IMG/VR virus record: IMGVR_UViG_3300025127_000070
Location: 1 to 46,699 of that record
From: a virus
Length of the DNA stretch: 46,699 bases
Direction: 5' to 3' (one strand)
The position numbers were made by a program, and so were the translations under genes. The notes beneath the pieces were generated by a model. It worked only from the letters and a program-made list of their open reading frames with translations. It made no database searches and was not told the origin of the DNA. Below are positions 22,297 to 30,251 of this stretch, in pieces; position 1 is the first letter of the stretch, and every line of letters begins with the position of its first letter.

Positions 22297-22485
22297 CTAT
22301 TTAATATTAGTGTGAGTGACCTGTAAATTAGATAGAACATGACTTCGGGCAAAACTACTTTGATCGTATATAAGACTGTGTAATTTGGTTCTGAAACCCA
22401 CTTGAGGGCAATCTTTACATACGACATTTACAGTTAGGATACACTCACTTACCCAGAAAGGTCTTTTTTTGCCTCCCTCATTCAT
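22297..22485 (-). CDS. Possible small Cys-containing protein
   Basis: A 62-residue frame (MNEGGKKRPFWVSECILTV...) with SEC and CKDC that could bind metal. It lies in the leader of the promoter at 22513-22541, 28 bases after its -10 box, but no good ribosome site precedes the ATG. It may be real or a chance frame in a leader. Confidence 0.4.
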   Translation of the reverse strand: MNEGGKKRPFWVSECILTVNVVCKDCPQVGFRTKLHSLIYDQSSFARSHVLSNLQVTHTNIK

Positions 22486-22512
22486 TAAATTATTATTAAA
22501 TCTTACCCATTA

Positions 22513-22541
22513 ATAATATAGGAACAATACTACCTAGTCAA
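22513..22541 (-). promoter_or_regulatory. Sigma70-type promoter with extended shared leader
   Basis: On the minus strand TTGACT (22541-22536), 17-base spacer, TATTAT (22518-22513). From the -10 box on, TATTATTAATGGGTAAGATT is identical, 20 bases, to the promoter at 33719-33747. It overlaps the stop region of the methyltransferase gene and drives the peptidase/hydrolase cluster. Confidence 0.7.
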
Positions 22542-23639
22542 TACACTTTTATTTTTTTTTATTTTCATGTCTGTAAACAAAGGTGCATCACCTAAAATTC
22601 TATTTGTTCCTATGTTTAAATAATCCTCATTTAGTTCAATTAATGTTGCATTACGACCTAGCCTGTCAGCAACTAACCCCGTTGTACCCGAACCACCGAA
22701 TGGATCAAGAACATGACCATCTTCTGGACAGCCTGCTAAAATGCAGGGTTCAATTAACTCTGTTGGATACACAGCAAAATGTGCCTCCTTGAATGGTTTT
22801 GGTGATACTGTCCACACCGATCTTTTGTTTTTAGTTTCGTAAGACATCTCTAATCCACTATGGGGAACTAGACCCGTACCCTCATTATGGTATTTACCAT
22901 TTGTTCTATCACGAGTACCCCAATCTTGTTTAACCTCTTCTTTGATTGCCTCGTTATCATAATAATAGTTTTTCTTTTTACTCAACAAAAATATATATTC
23001 ATGTGACTTTGTACATCTATCTTTAACGCTTTCAGGCATGGGGTTTGGTTTGTGCCATATAATATCTTGGCGTAAATACCAACCATCTTCCTGAAGTCCA
23101 AACGCTACACGAAATGGAATACCGACTAAATCTTTTTGTTTTAAGCCTTTTACAACTGGTGGTCTGGTTACGCCATAGTCAGCGTCACCCCTTACAGTCT
23201 GGTTTGTTGTTGAAGTACGACCACCACTGGAGTAACTGTCGCCTAGATTCAGCCACACAGTACCATCATCACGAAGCACTCTACGAATCTCTCTGAAAAC
23301 CCGAACAAGAGTTCGGACATATTCTGCTGGCGTTGCTTCAAGACCAACCTGTAAATCTTTTCTTACAGCTCCACATTTAGGACATTTGCTTTTGTATATG
23401 GCATCACCGACAACATTACCTTGATCGTGCATAGCTTGGTGTCCTGTCGCTGTCTTAACAGTTTTCCCGATCTTTGTAGTCCTCATGTGTGGACAATTAG
23501 GATCACCACCAACCCATGTGCCAGTTTGATAATCTCTTAACCCCCAGTATGGTGGTGAAGTAACAACTGTATTAAAATGTTTGTCAGGTAGTGTCTTTAG
23601 AACCTCCCTGCAATCCCCCGTTAAATATTCTACTGTCAC
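22530..23639 (-). CDS. DNA N4/N6 methyltransferase with inserted zinc ribbon
   Basis: A 369-residue methyltransferase (PF01555 type). The catalytic motif IV is TSPPYWGLRDY (residues 27-37), typical of N4-cytosine or N6-adenine enzymes, and the SAM-binding motif is LDPFGGSGTTGLVADRLGRN near residues 325-345, so the order is the beta class. Between them an insertion has CPHM and CPKC (about residues 49-97), a likely zinc ribbon. It probably protects phage DNA from host nucleases; no partner endonuclease was found. Palindrome copy 23300-23316 lies inside the gene. TATTAT promoter lies at its end. Confidence 0.8.
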   Translation of the reverse strand: MTVEYLTGDCREVLKTLPDKHFNTVVTSPPYWGLRDYQTGTWVGGDPNCPHMRTTKIGKTVKTATGHQAMHDQGNVVGDAIYKSKCPKCGAVRKDLQVGLEATPAEYVRTLVRVFREIRRVLRDDGTVWLNLGDSYSSGGRTSTTNQTVRGDADYGVTRPPVVKGLKQKDLVGIPFRVAFGLQEDGWYLRQDIIWHKPNPMPESVKDRCTKSHEYIFLLSKKKNYYYDNEAIKEEVKQDWGTRDRTNGKYHNEGTGLVPHSGLEMSYETKNKRSVWTVSPKPFKEAHFAVYPTELIEPCILAGCPEDGHVLDPFGGSGTTGLVADRLGRNATLIELNEDYLNIGTNRILGDAPLFTDMKIKKNKSVLTR

Positions 23640-23830
23640 GAATCTAATCTCCCCTTTTCTCGCAATCTTTTCTTTATTGTATATTCTTTCTTGGTAAGCT
23701 CTTTTAACTGTTTATCACAAGAACCACAGCTAACATCTGTCCGACCTTTGTAGACCCGACCTCTAGTTAAAGCTCCACACCAATCACAATTTATATGAGT
23801 TTCGTAATACCTCCAGTAACCATCTTTCAT
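23636..23830 (-). CDS. Small zinc-ribbon protein
   Basis: A 64-residue basic protein with two Cys pairs, NCDWCG (residues 14-18) and SCGSCD (34-38), a compact zinc ribbon, then a Lys/Arg-rich helix. It is coupled to the methyltransferase gene (4-base overlap) and to the helicase gene before it. It may help DNA or partner binding by neighbours; not proven. Confidence 0.6.
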   Translation of the reverse strand: MKDGYWRYYETHINCDWCGALTRGRVYKGRTDVSCGSCDKQLKELTKKEYTIKKRLREKGRLDS

Positions 23831-25989
23831 ATATTATCCCTCGCTGTCGTTGCCTCATACTCACCCCGACTCATCACACCACTCATAGTACCAAGCCACT
23901 TACGACCACCAGATGTAGTGAAACTGTATTTACTGATCCTGCCACCGACAATTAATTCCCGAACAATTCCGTCAATCACACGTTGTGACAGGTGGTGCAA
24001 CGCTTCAGGTGAGTCAGCATCAGTCATTCGATTCAGGATACCATCAGCAGTTCCCTGTTGACACAATGCCCGACCTTCTCTTTCACACCGAGCTATCCAC
24101 TCGTATAGTGCAGTTTTCCTTACATCTCTGTTCGTTCCCATGTTCAACTGTTCTATTTCATCAGTCCGATCTACCAGCAGTCCAGTGTATGTATCCCGAA
24201 CAAATCTTCGGATTGTACGATTTGCAGGTCCGTTTGACTTAACAATCGCACCATCAAAACATCTGTTTCTCTGGTACTCTATATTCAATTCTTTGCATCT
24301 TCTCTTGGCTGTTTTCTCGTCCAACTGCCACAAAGTAAAAGCACACCGAACCCCGTCAACCAAAGCTGACGTACCACGAATAAGGTTTCTGGCTTGCTCT
24401 GGTGTAGATATGACAGCATCATCTTTTACCTTTGTCATGTGGTGGCACATCATCACTGACGCACCAGTTTCTGACCCGATTTGTGATAATAAGCCAGTGA
24501 GTGCGGCTCCTGCCGCTGGATCTGCATTTACATCTGCGTGGACAAAAGAAGCCAATGGATCAAATATAATTAGCTTCAGGTTGTTAATCTGTAAGATTTG
24601 TTCGTATATACGTTCAAACTCTTGTGATGTGCTGTACTCACCATGTATGTTCTGCATGATTGGAAACACCCCACCGAAGTTAGGTAACGATACAACTCTC
24701 AACTCATGGTGGTAGTTAAACCTCTTACCATCTGGATCAAGACGTTCAATACGTCTATGCATCTCACCTTCATCATCTTCTGCCGTGAATATAATCACGT
24801 TGCCAAACTCTTTAACCAAACCACCAAAAGAGTTTTGACCATAAGCACCAGAGGCTACCTTCATGCCTAAATCCAGTGTAAGCATACCTTTTCCTGCATC
24901 TCCAGACGCACTTAATATTATTGGTACGTTCAATGGGAATGTGGCATCAACTAGAAACTTTTGTTCGGGTGCTGTGCCAGTAAACCTTGATACCAGTAAA
25001 CTCTCGTCCAGTAGATTTATGTTTTGCTTGGTGTTCTTACTGGTTGTATTAAGAAAATTATTTATGTCAAAGTCTTCTGATATGGCATCTGCCGCATCCC
25101 AACCCTCTGGCTTACCTCTTGGTGGTGTCAACATGGTTACTGACCTTGCACCAGCATTAAGAGATAATTCTTGTACCAGTTCTGCAACTCTCCTACCAGC
25201 AGTGTCATTGTCCTGCCATAAGATAACTTCTTTGCCTTGCAGGGGAGAGAAGTCATACTGTGTCGCTGACTTCTTTGTAAGCATACCAGCACCTCCCATT
25301 GTACAAGTAGCTGTGTGTCCTATGTTATTCAAAGCATCTGCACACTTCTCACCTTCTACCCATATAACTTTATCTGAAGCTAAAATGTTCGGGATATTGT
25401 ATAATGGTCTGACATCAGGCATACGAGGATATGGGTGGTCGCCAGTAAACTGCCTGAACTCTTTCTTTGGTTTACCATGTGAGTCCAGTATAGGATTGCC
25501 TGCTCCATCACGAACAAGATACTTCCTGACCAAACATATAATATTACCATCAGAGTTATAGTATTTGTACTCTGCATCATAAGGTGTCTGGTAATTTATC
25601 TGTGGCTTAACTGGATTCGCTGGTGCATCTTCCCGAACAAAACTTCGGGTTTCATCTATGTAGTCTGCGAACATATCTTTGATTTCAGGCAGTCGCAACC
25701 CTTGACCTTCCATCAATATTTTAACGATACCACCGATACCGACACCACCATTAAAATCCTGACCCTTCATAAAATATGGACTGCGTGGGTTTATATCTAT
25801 CTTTAATGACTTGCCCGATTCGCCATGTAATGACCCGATAGAGAACTCATCACCACGAGTTGTACCCTGTGGAAATGTCCTCTTCAGAACATCAATCTGT
25901 ACTTGTCTTGGAACTTTATCACTTATTAATTCAACCAGTTCCTTTGCTGTCATAGTGCTTTTATTACTATTAAATGGTAATACTCTCAT
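23827..25989 (-). CDS. TOPRIM primase-helicase (RepA-like ATPase)
   Basis: A 720-residue replication protein. The first ~200 residues are an N-terminal region without a clear zinc finger. A TOPRIM fold follows with VIWVEGEKCADAL (about 207-219) and EVILWQDNDTAG (about 254-265). Then a RecA-like ATPase has Walker A SASGDAGKGM (about 360-369) and Walker B LIIFDPLASF (about 474-483). Such proteins prime and unwind phage DNA. ATG 25989 is chosen: GGGAG 7 bases upstream; a TTG 16 codons earlier is unlikely. It overlaps the Cas4-like gene by 20 bases. Palindrome copies at 24195-24211 and 25632-25649 are read as RRFVRD and RSFVRE. Confidence 0.8.
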   Translation of the reverse strand: MRVLPFNSNKSTMTAKELVELISDKVPRQVQIDVLKRTFPQGTTRGDEFSIGSLHGESGKSLKIDINPRSPYFMKGQDFNGGVGIGGIVKILMEGQGLRLPEIKDMFADYIDETRSFVREDAPANPVKPQINYQTPYDAEYKYYNSDGNIICLVRKYLVRDGAGNPILDSHGKPKKEFRQFTGDHPYPRMPDVRPLYNIPNILASDKVIWVEGEKCADALNNIGHTATCTMGGAGMLTKKSATQYDFSPLQGKEVILWQDNDTAGRRVAELVQELSLNAGARSVTMLTPPRGKPEGWDAADAISEDFDINNFLNTTSKNTKQNINLLDESLLVSRFTGTAPEQKFLVDATFPLNVPIILSASGDAGKGMLTLDLGMKVASGAYGQNSFGGLVKEFGNVIIFTAEDDEGEMHRRIERLDPDGKRFNYHHELRVVSLPNFGGVFPIMQNIHGEYSTSQEFERIYEQILQINNLKLIIFDPLASFVHADVNADPAAGAALTGLLSQIGSETGASVMMCHHMTKVKDDAVISTPEQARNLIRGTSALVDGVRCAFTLWQLDEKTAKRRCKELNIEYQRNRCFDGAIVKSNGPANRTIRRFVRDTYTGLLVDRTDEIEQLNMGTNRDVRKTALYEWIARCEREGRALCQQGTADGILNRMTDADSPEALHHLSQRVIDGIVRELIVGGRISKYSFTTSGGRKWLGTMSGVMSRGEYEATTARDNI

Positions 25990-26749
25990 TTCCCAACTCC
26001 CAACATCTTTTTCTAAACTCGCATCTTTTACACGCAAAGTAATCCGAATTTACTGCTATGCGTGGCAATATTTCATTATGTTCCACAGCTTTTAAAATGT
26101 CTACTGCCTTGTCGCTTACTTGCTGTGCCAACGCTTTATTGAACGGAACTAACTCAAAATATATTTCACACGTATTTTTATTAACCACTGTAAACAAAGC
26201 AGGATTGTTTAAATCCATGTATGCTTGATACAGAGCTATTTGAGCTGCATATATAGGGTTTACCTCGCTAACCCCTTTCCGAACAAATTCATTAAAACTT
26301 TTATCATTTGCTGATTTACATTCCCATAATGCAGGATATGCCATATCAACAGACCCACCACATATCACACCATCTATATGACCTTTTATCCTATCATCAG
26401 CTATTGAGAAACCATACTGCTTTCCATTCTTGTCTGTACTTTTTAAATCAAATCCTGCATTGTATAACCAACCATGAGCCATATCTTCAATCACATGACC
26501 AAACTCAAATATACGCAACACCTTTGAACTGAATTGATTTTCAACATCAGTTTCTACACCCATGTAACGATACTGTATCTTTCTTGAACATGGGTCGCCC
26601 AAAGATGAAGCACCTAGATAGCTTCTCTTTTCTTTCTTTTTATTCTGCTCTTGAATACTTTCATCAATGATGTCTAGTATTTTTTTACTAATATCATTAC
26701 TGTTTGTATTTGAGCCAGATGTCTGCCAAATAAGTTTCGTTAAACTCAT
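25970..26749 (-). CDS. Cas4/RecB-like PD-(D/E)XK nuclease with Fe-S cysteines
   Basis: A 259-residue protein. Residues about 44-62 have LGASSLGDPCSRKIQYRYM, with the first Cys. The nuclease core shows IKGHIDGVI (Asp) and PALWECKSAND (Glu and Lys of the E-X-K motif). Three Cys at the C-terminus (ACKRCEFRKRCW) complete a four-Cys set that in Cas4/AddB-type enzymes holds an iron-sulfur cluster. It is likely a DNA exonuclease for recombination or host DNA degradation. No CRISPR array or other Cas gene is nearby. It overlaps its neighbours on both sides. Confidence 0.75.
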   Translation of the reverse strand: MSLTKLIWQTSGSNTNSNDISKKILDIIDESIQEQNKKKEKRSYLGASSLGDPCSRKIQYRYMGVETDVENQFSSKVLRIFEFGHVIEDMAHGWLYNAGFDLKSTDKNGKQYGFSIADDRIKGHIDGVICGGSVDMAYPALWECKSANDKSFNEFVRKGVSEVNPIYAAQIALYQAYMDLNNPALFTVVNKNTCEIYFELVPFNKALAQQVSDKAVDILKAVEHNEILPRIAVNSDYFACKRCEFRKRCWELGNESITI

Positions 26750-26915
26750 ATTCCAAATCCCCTATCTCTTCTTTACAAAGCATAATTAAAACTAAAATCT
26801 TTTCTTCGTCTAATTCAGACAACCTAGTATTCCAACCAAACTTACCAAATAAACTGCCAATCGACTTTAATGAATTGTCGGATCGTCCAGATTGAGTGTT
26901 GTTTGATACTTCCAT
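26697..26915 (-). CDS. Small acidic protein
   Basis: A 72-residue acidic protein (MEVSNNTQSGRSDNSLKSIG..., ending IWLKYKQ). AAGGAGGAGG lies just before the ATG, so translation is likely. It overlaps the previous gene by 49 and the next by 53 bases, an unusually long overlap on both sides. No family recognised. Confidence 0.5.
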   Translation of the reverse strand: MEVSNNTQSGRSDNSLKSIGSLFGKFGWNTRLSELDEEKILVLIMLCKEEIGDLEYEFNETYLADIWLKYKQ

Positions 26916-27175
26916 CTATCCTCCTCCTTGCCTTTAAAAAATGAAAACGTAAACAATTCATCACCTCTATATGATGCAATAGCCCAGCCTGCATTAATAC
27001 CTTGTTTCATTCTTGCTAATACTTCATCAACAGAGTCTGACACACTTTCACAAAAGTAATCATCAAAATCATTAGGATTTAAAGAATAAGGAAATTCAAC
27101 AGTCGTGTAAAAATTTACATTCATATCTCCCTCATCTGTTTTTATAAGCATTTTAACTTCTATACATGGAGTCAT
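26867..27175 (-). CDS. Small soluble protein, unknown
   Basis: A 102-residue protein (MTPCIEVKMLIKTDEGDMNV...), beta-rich and acidic, with aromatic residues in the C-terminal half (FTFSFFKGKEEDRWKYQ). I chose ATG 27175 in an ATGA overlap with the stop of the DUF3310 gene, with AAAGGAG 11 bases upstream. The longer frame to 27214 has no ribosome site. Function unknown. Confidence 0.5.
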   Translation of the reverse strand: MTPCIEVKMLIKTDEGDMNVNFYTTVEFPYSLNPNDFDDYFCESVSDSVDEVLARMKQGINAGWAIASYRGDELFTFSFFKGKEEDRWKYQTTLNLDDPTIH

Positions 27176-27390
27176 GTCTTTCCATGCTCCTTTATTATTT
27201 TTTCCAAATACCATTTTGCTTTTTCTAAATCCTCCACTCCATTTTTATCTCTATATCTCCAAATGTATTTAATAATATTACCTTGCAGATAATACTCATA
27301 GCCTTCGCCTAATGCAGATTTAATTGCATCAATACATTCAATCTCACTTTTAGTATAATGTGACGGGAAATTTACGTTATCTTTTTTCAT
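27172..27390 (-). CDS. DUF3310 protein
   Basis: A 72-residue protein with the full DUF3310 signature: NFPSHYTKSEIECIDAIK, YLQGNIIKYIWRYRDKNG and EDLEKAKWYLEKII. The family is common in phage replication regions and is of unclear function; a link to nucleotide metabolism has been suggested. GGGAG lies 5 bases before the ATG, which is inside the end of the helicase gene. Confidence 0.8.
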   Translation of the reverse strand: MKKDNVNFPSHYTKSEIECIDAIKSALGEGYEYYLQGNIIKYIWRYRDKNGVEDLEKAKWYLEKIIKEHGKT

Positions 27391-29056
27391 GTTTCTCCCT
27401 CACATTACTAATCATATCGTCTACTCTAACCTTATTCCACAAATAATTCAAATAACACGCCGCCTTGTACTTTGTCCAAGAGAAGTCAAAACCTGATACC
27501 ATTACACCATTTCGGCTTAACATATCTCTCTGCCTGTCACTGATACGTTCATTCAGCCATCTACGACCTTTCTTTGCACTATCACTATCTTCAATCTCTC
27601 TGAGAAAGTCATCAGCAGATGCTATAGCCTGTTTGCGTGTTCCTATACTAATCATTCTTATACTCCCACCAGAACGCTTTACAAGACCACAGGATAAATC
27701 ATCTAAATCTACAACCATTGCAAAACCATTGAATCCTGTCGCTGTGACACATTTACCTGTACCAAATATATCTATCCAACGGAAAGGTGATCTGTCTAAC
27801 AAATCTACTTCTGTCATGGAGAACTCTTCTAGCTGTGAGTTATCATCTTTGCCAAACTCGTGACCACACATAGGACATTCTCTAACACTCAAAGGAACAA
27901 CAGAGTTACACTCTGGACAAACCTTTTCTGGTGCGTCACCTTTTAACTCTGATTGTGAACCCTCAAGATTAACTTCTTCTTCGAGTGACCCATGTGTTAA
28001 AACAGATGTACCAAAGTCAAGTACAACACAATCTGTCTTGACAATATCTGGATACTCATCTGGATCAATGGTTCGTAGTCCACGACCTATCATCTGAACC
28101 ATTGTTGATTTGTAAGAACAAGGTCGTGTTAGAACAATACAGGATACAGGAGGTGAGTCAAACCCCTCTGTTAGTACAGATACGTTGACTACAACCTGTG
28201 TATCCCCACTTGACAAATCCTCCAAAATCTCCCGTCTCTCGGCTTTGTCTGTGTTCCCTGTAACTATCTTTGCATTAACACCTTCTTCTACAAACTCTTC
28301 GCATAAATCTTCTGCGTGTGCCACTGTCGAACAGAACACCACAGTCTTTCTATCATGTGCTTTATCTAACCATTCGTTTACAACCCTTTGATTGATAGCT
28401 CGCTTGTTCATAATACGAGCTACTTGATCCATATCAAAATCAACCACTGTTTTCCGAACATTCTCAAGTTCAGAACGTACACCCACGTCAATGACGTAGG
28501 TTCTTGGGGTGACAAGAAAACCTTCACGAATGAGTGTTGATATTTCGATTTGGTGGCTGCAGTTGCTAAAGACTGAACGCAAACCCTTCTTATCCCCACG
28601 ATTAGGCGTAGCAGTGAAACCAACGATTTCAACTTTGTCATTAATTTGTTTAGCATGATCAATTATCCGAGTGTAAGTATCAGCTACCACATGGTGGCTT
28701 TCATCAACGACTACCATGTCCATAGCTTTCATGTTATCTAAATTGTTCGGTCTGGATAATGTCTGCACCATAGAAAATACAGCATCTCCGTTCCAATCTT
28801 TCTCTTCAGCATTAACAATGCTGGTCAATATATTGGGGTTTATGCGTTTAAACTTATCCATATTTTGATTAACCAGCTCATCTCTGTGCTGCAGAACCAG
28901 AACATTTCTTCGGGTTTCGCAGCGTTTACCTATCAAAGCAGAAAGCATTATTGTTTTGCCTGCACCCGTTGGTGCAACAACAACAGTATTGCCATGCTTA
29001 TCCAAAGCATCTATAGCTGAATTAACAGCAATCTCTTGATATGGTCTAAGTAACAT
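27377..29056 (-). CDS. SF2 DEAD/DEAH-type helicase with zinc ribbon
   Basis: A 559-residue helicase. Seen: Q-type start LRPYQEIAVNSA, Walker A APTGAGKT (about residues 28-35), DESH box in VVVDESHHV (about 117), SATP-like motif FTATPNRGD, and the second RecA domain ending with QMIGRGLRT (motif VI). A four-Cys ribbon CPEC...CPMCGHEF lies near residues 385-405. The C-terminal 130 residues are a unique domain. It may unwind or remodel DNA in replication or repair, similar to RadD/UvsW-like phage helicases. The start is in TAATG with the MT-A70 gene. A palindrome copy lies at 28897-28914. Confidence 0.85.
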   Translation of the reverse strand: MLLRPYQEIAVNSAIDALDKHGNTVVVAPTGAGKTIMLSALIGKRCETRRNVLVLQHRDELVNQNMDKFKRINPNILTSIVNAEEKDWNGDAVFSMVQTLSRPNNLDNMKAMDMVVVDESHHVVADTYTRIIDHAKQINDKVEIVGFTATPNRGDKKGLRSVFSNCSHQIEISTLIREGFLVTPRTYVIDVGVRSELENVRKTVVDFDMDQVARIMNKRAINQRVVNEWLDKAHDRKTVVFCSTVAHAEDLCEEFVEEGVNAKIVTGNTDKAERREILEDLSSGDTQVVVNVSVLTEGFDSPPVSCIVLTRPCSYKSTMVQMIGRGLRTIDPDEYPDIVKTDCVVLDFGTSVLTHGSLEEEVNLEGSQSELKGDAPEKVCPECNSVVPLSVRECPMCGHEFGKDDNSQLEEFSMTEVDLLDRSPFRWIDIFGTGKCVTATGFNGFAMVVDLDDLSCGLVKRSGGSIRMISIGTRKQAIASADDFLREIEDSDSAKKGRRWLNERISDRQRDMLSRNGVMVSGFDFSWTKYKAACYLNYLWNKVRVDDMISNVREKHEKR

Positions 29057-29562
29057 TATACTTCATTCCCCCAAGCATCCCAACCATCTACTGTTTGCCT
29101 AGCAAATAATTCTATTCTTGGTTCATGTGATACATTTTCTATTTTAAAATACATTTGATTTGGTTTAGAGCTATGTTTGTGTCTTTTATCAAAAACAACA
29201 GTGCTTTCATTTTTTACTTTTGGTTTAAGTTTTCCTTTTACTCCAAACAAACATATCTCATGTTGTCCTCTAAAATAATATCCAATACCAAATCTATCTT
29301 TTACCCAAACAATATTTGTAATATATCTAAAACCCCAATGTTCCATAATATCCAAACCATCTTTAAGAAAATTATTTGTAACCCACATAAATAACCAACA
29401 ATCATCATCAGCAATAGATTGAACAGGTAAATTTTTTATATCTTGTGTTTTCATTAAAGAATAATGTCTATCTGCACCTCTCTTTATTTTCCCACCACCA
29501 CTCTCAAGCCAGGGTGGATCAGCATATATTGTTTTATATTTTTTATTTGGAAATGGTATCAC
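29056..29562 (-). CDS. MT-A70-type adenine methyltransferase
   Basis: A 168-residue protein of the MT-A70 family. The catalytic DPPW lies at residues 15-18 (TIYADPPWLESGG), FMWVTNNFL and GFRYITNIVWVKDRFGIGYYFRGQHE follow, and a late IELFARQTVDGWDAWGNE matches the family. It should transfer methyl to N6 of adenine in DNA (or RNA). The start is GTG 29562 with AAGGAG 8 bases upstream; a nearer ATG gives only ATG-TTG-TGA. It is the first gene after the pentamer array. Confidence 0.8.
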   Translation of the reverse strand: MIPFPNKKYKTIYADPPWLESGGGKIKRGADRHYSLMKTQDIKNLPVQSIADDDCWLFMWVTNNFLKDGLDIMEHWGFRYITNIVWVKDRFGIGYYFRGQHEICLFGVKGKLKPKVKNESTVVFDKRHKHSSKPNQMYFKIENVSHEPRIELFARQTVDGWDAWGNEV

Positions 29563-29595
29563 AACATTTACTCCTTTCTCTTAATTAAATTTCCC

Positions 29596-30222
29596 AACAG
29601 CCACAACGCAACTCAAATGAACCTAACTCAGCCAACCTCAACAGCCTAAACATAACTAACAGCACCTCTCCCCAAGATAGCACAACTCAACTGCCTTAAC
29701 CGAACCTACCTCACCCAAGCATAGTTGACCCAAACACAACTGCCAGAACAGACCCCAACTTAAAGCACCTCTCCATGACTCAAGAAAACGCACCAAATCC
29801 TAACACAACTGCCTGAACTTATCGCACCCCTACATAGAATATCGCACCTCACCCCAACTGCCACAACTAAACTTAACGAAAAATAACAGACCCTAGTTTA
29901 ACGCTCCATACCTGAACTGCCTAAACGGATCGCACCACAACGCACCCCTCCCAACCACAGACTAAAAAAACTCAACTGCCTCAACTGATCCTAACTGACC
30001 CAAGAAAACCCAACCCCTGCTGAACTGCCAAAAATTAACAGACCGAAACGTAACACACCTCGCCCAAGCATAACGGAACCCATCTGAACTGCCGTAACTT
30101 AACATATCCCAACGCAACATAATCCTAACTGACCTGTCCCCTCCTCAACACGACACAACAGCCTGAACATAACGCAACGCACCTCGACAAACATTAACGA
30201 GCCAGACCCCAAGAGGACTGCC
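29596..30222. repeat. Degenerate pentanucleotide array (AMCNN)n punctuated by AACTGCC
   Basis: No gene is possible here. On the plus strand the whole 630 bases read as about 125 pentamers A-[A/C]-C-N-N. In each block about 85-90 percent of pentamers have A in the first place, and C is nearly as constant in the third. The heptamer AACTGCC (or AACAGCC) restarts the series at 29596, 29640, 29689, 29738, 29807, 29856, 29915, 29974, 30023, 30087 and 30157, with a last variant at 30216. Spacings are 44, 49, 49, 69, 49, 59, 59, 49, 64, 70 and about 59. All but one equal 9+5k, because the heptamer moves the 5-base frame by one. The minus-strand transcript would be a NNGKU array. Not CRISPR: no identical repeats. 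Confidence 0.85.
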
Positions 30223-30223
30223 T

Positions 30224-30251
30224 AAAAAAGTGAGGCTTATATAGCCTCACT
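30224..30251 (-). terminator. Rho-independent terminator
   Basis: On the minus strand AGTGAGGC / GCCTCACT (8 perfect pairs, 7-base loop) is followed by six T. It overlaps the stop of the gene at 30237-30773 and borders the pentamer array exactly. Confidence 0.9.

Noticed and set aside
23985-25561. Plus-strand frames opposite the primase-helicase gene
   Set aside because: Low-complexity Ser/Val/Leu shadows of a gene with clear catalytic motifs.
29596-30222. CRISPR array
   Set aside because: Repeats are 7 bases with variable 37-63 base intervals made of pentamers; there are no 25-40 base identical repeats, no leader and no cas1/cas2.
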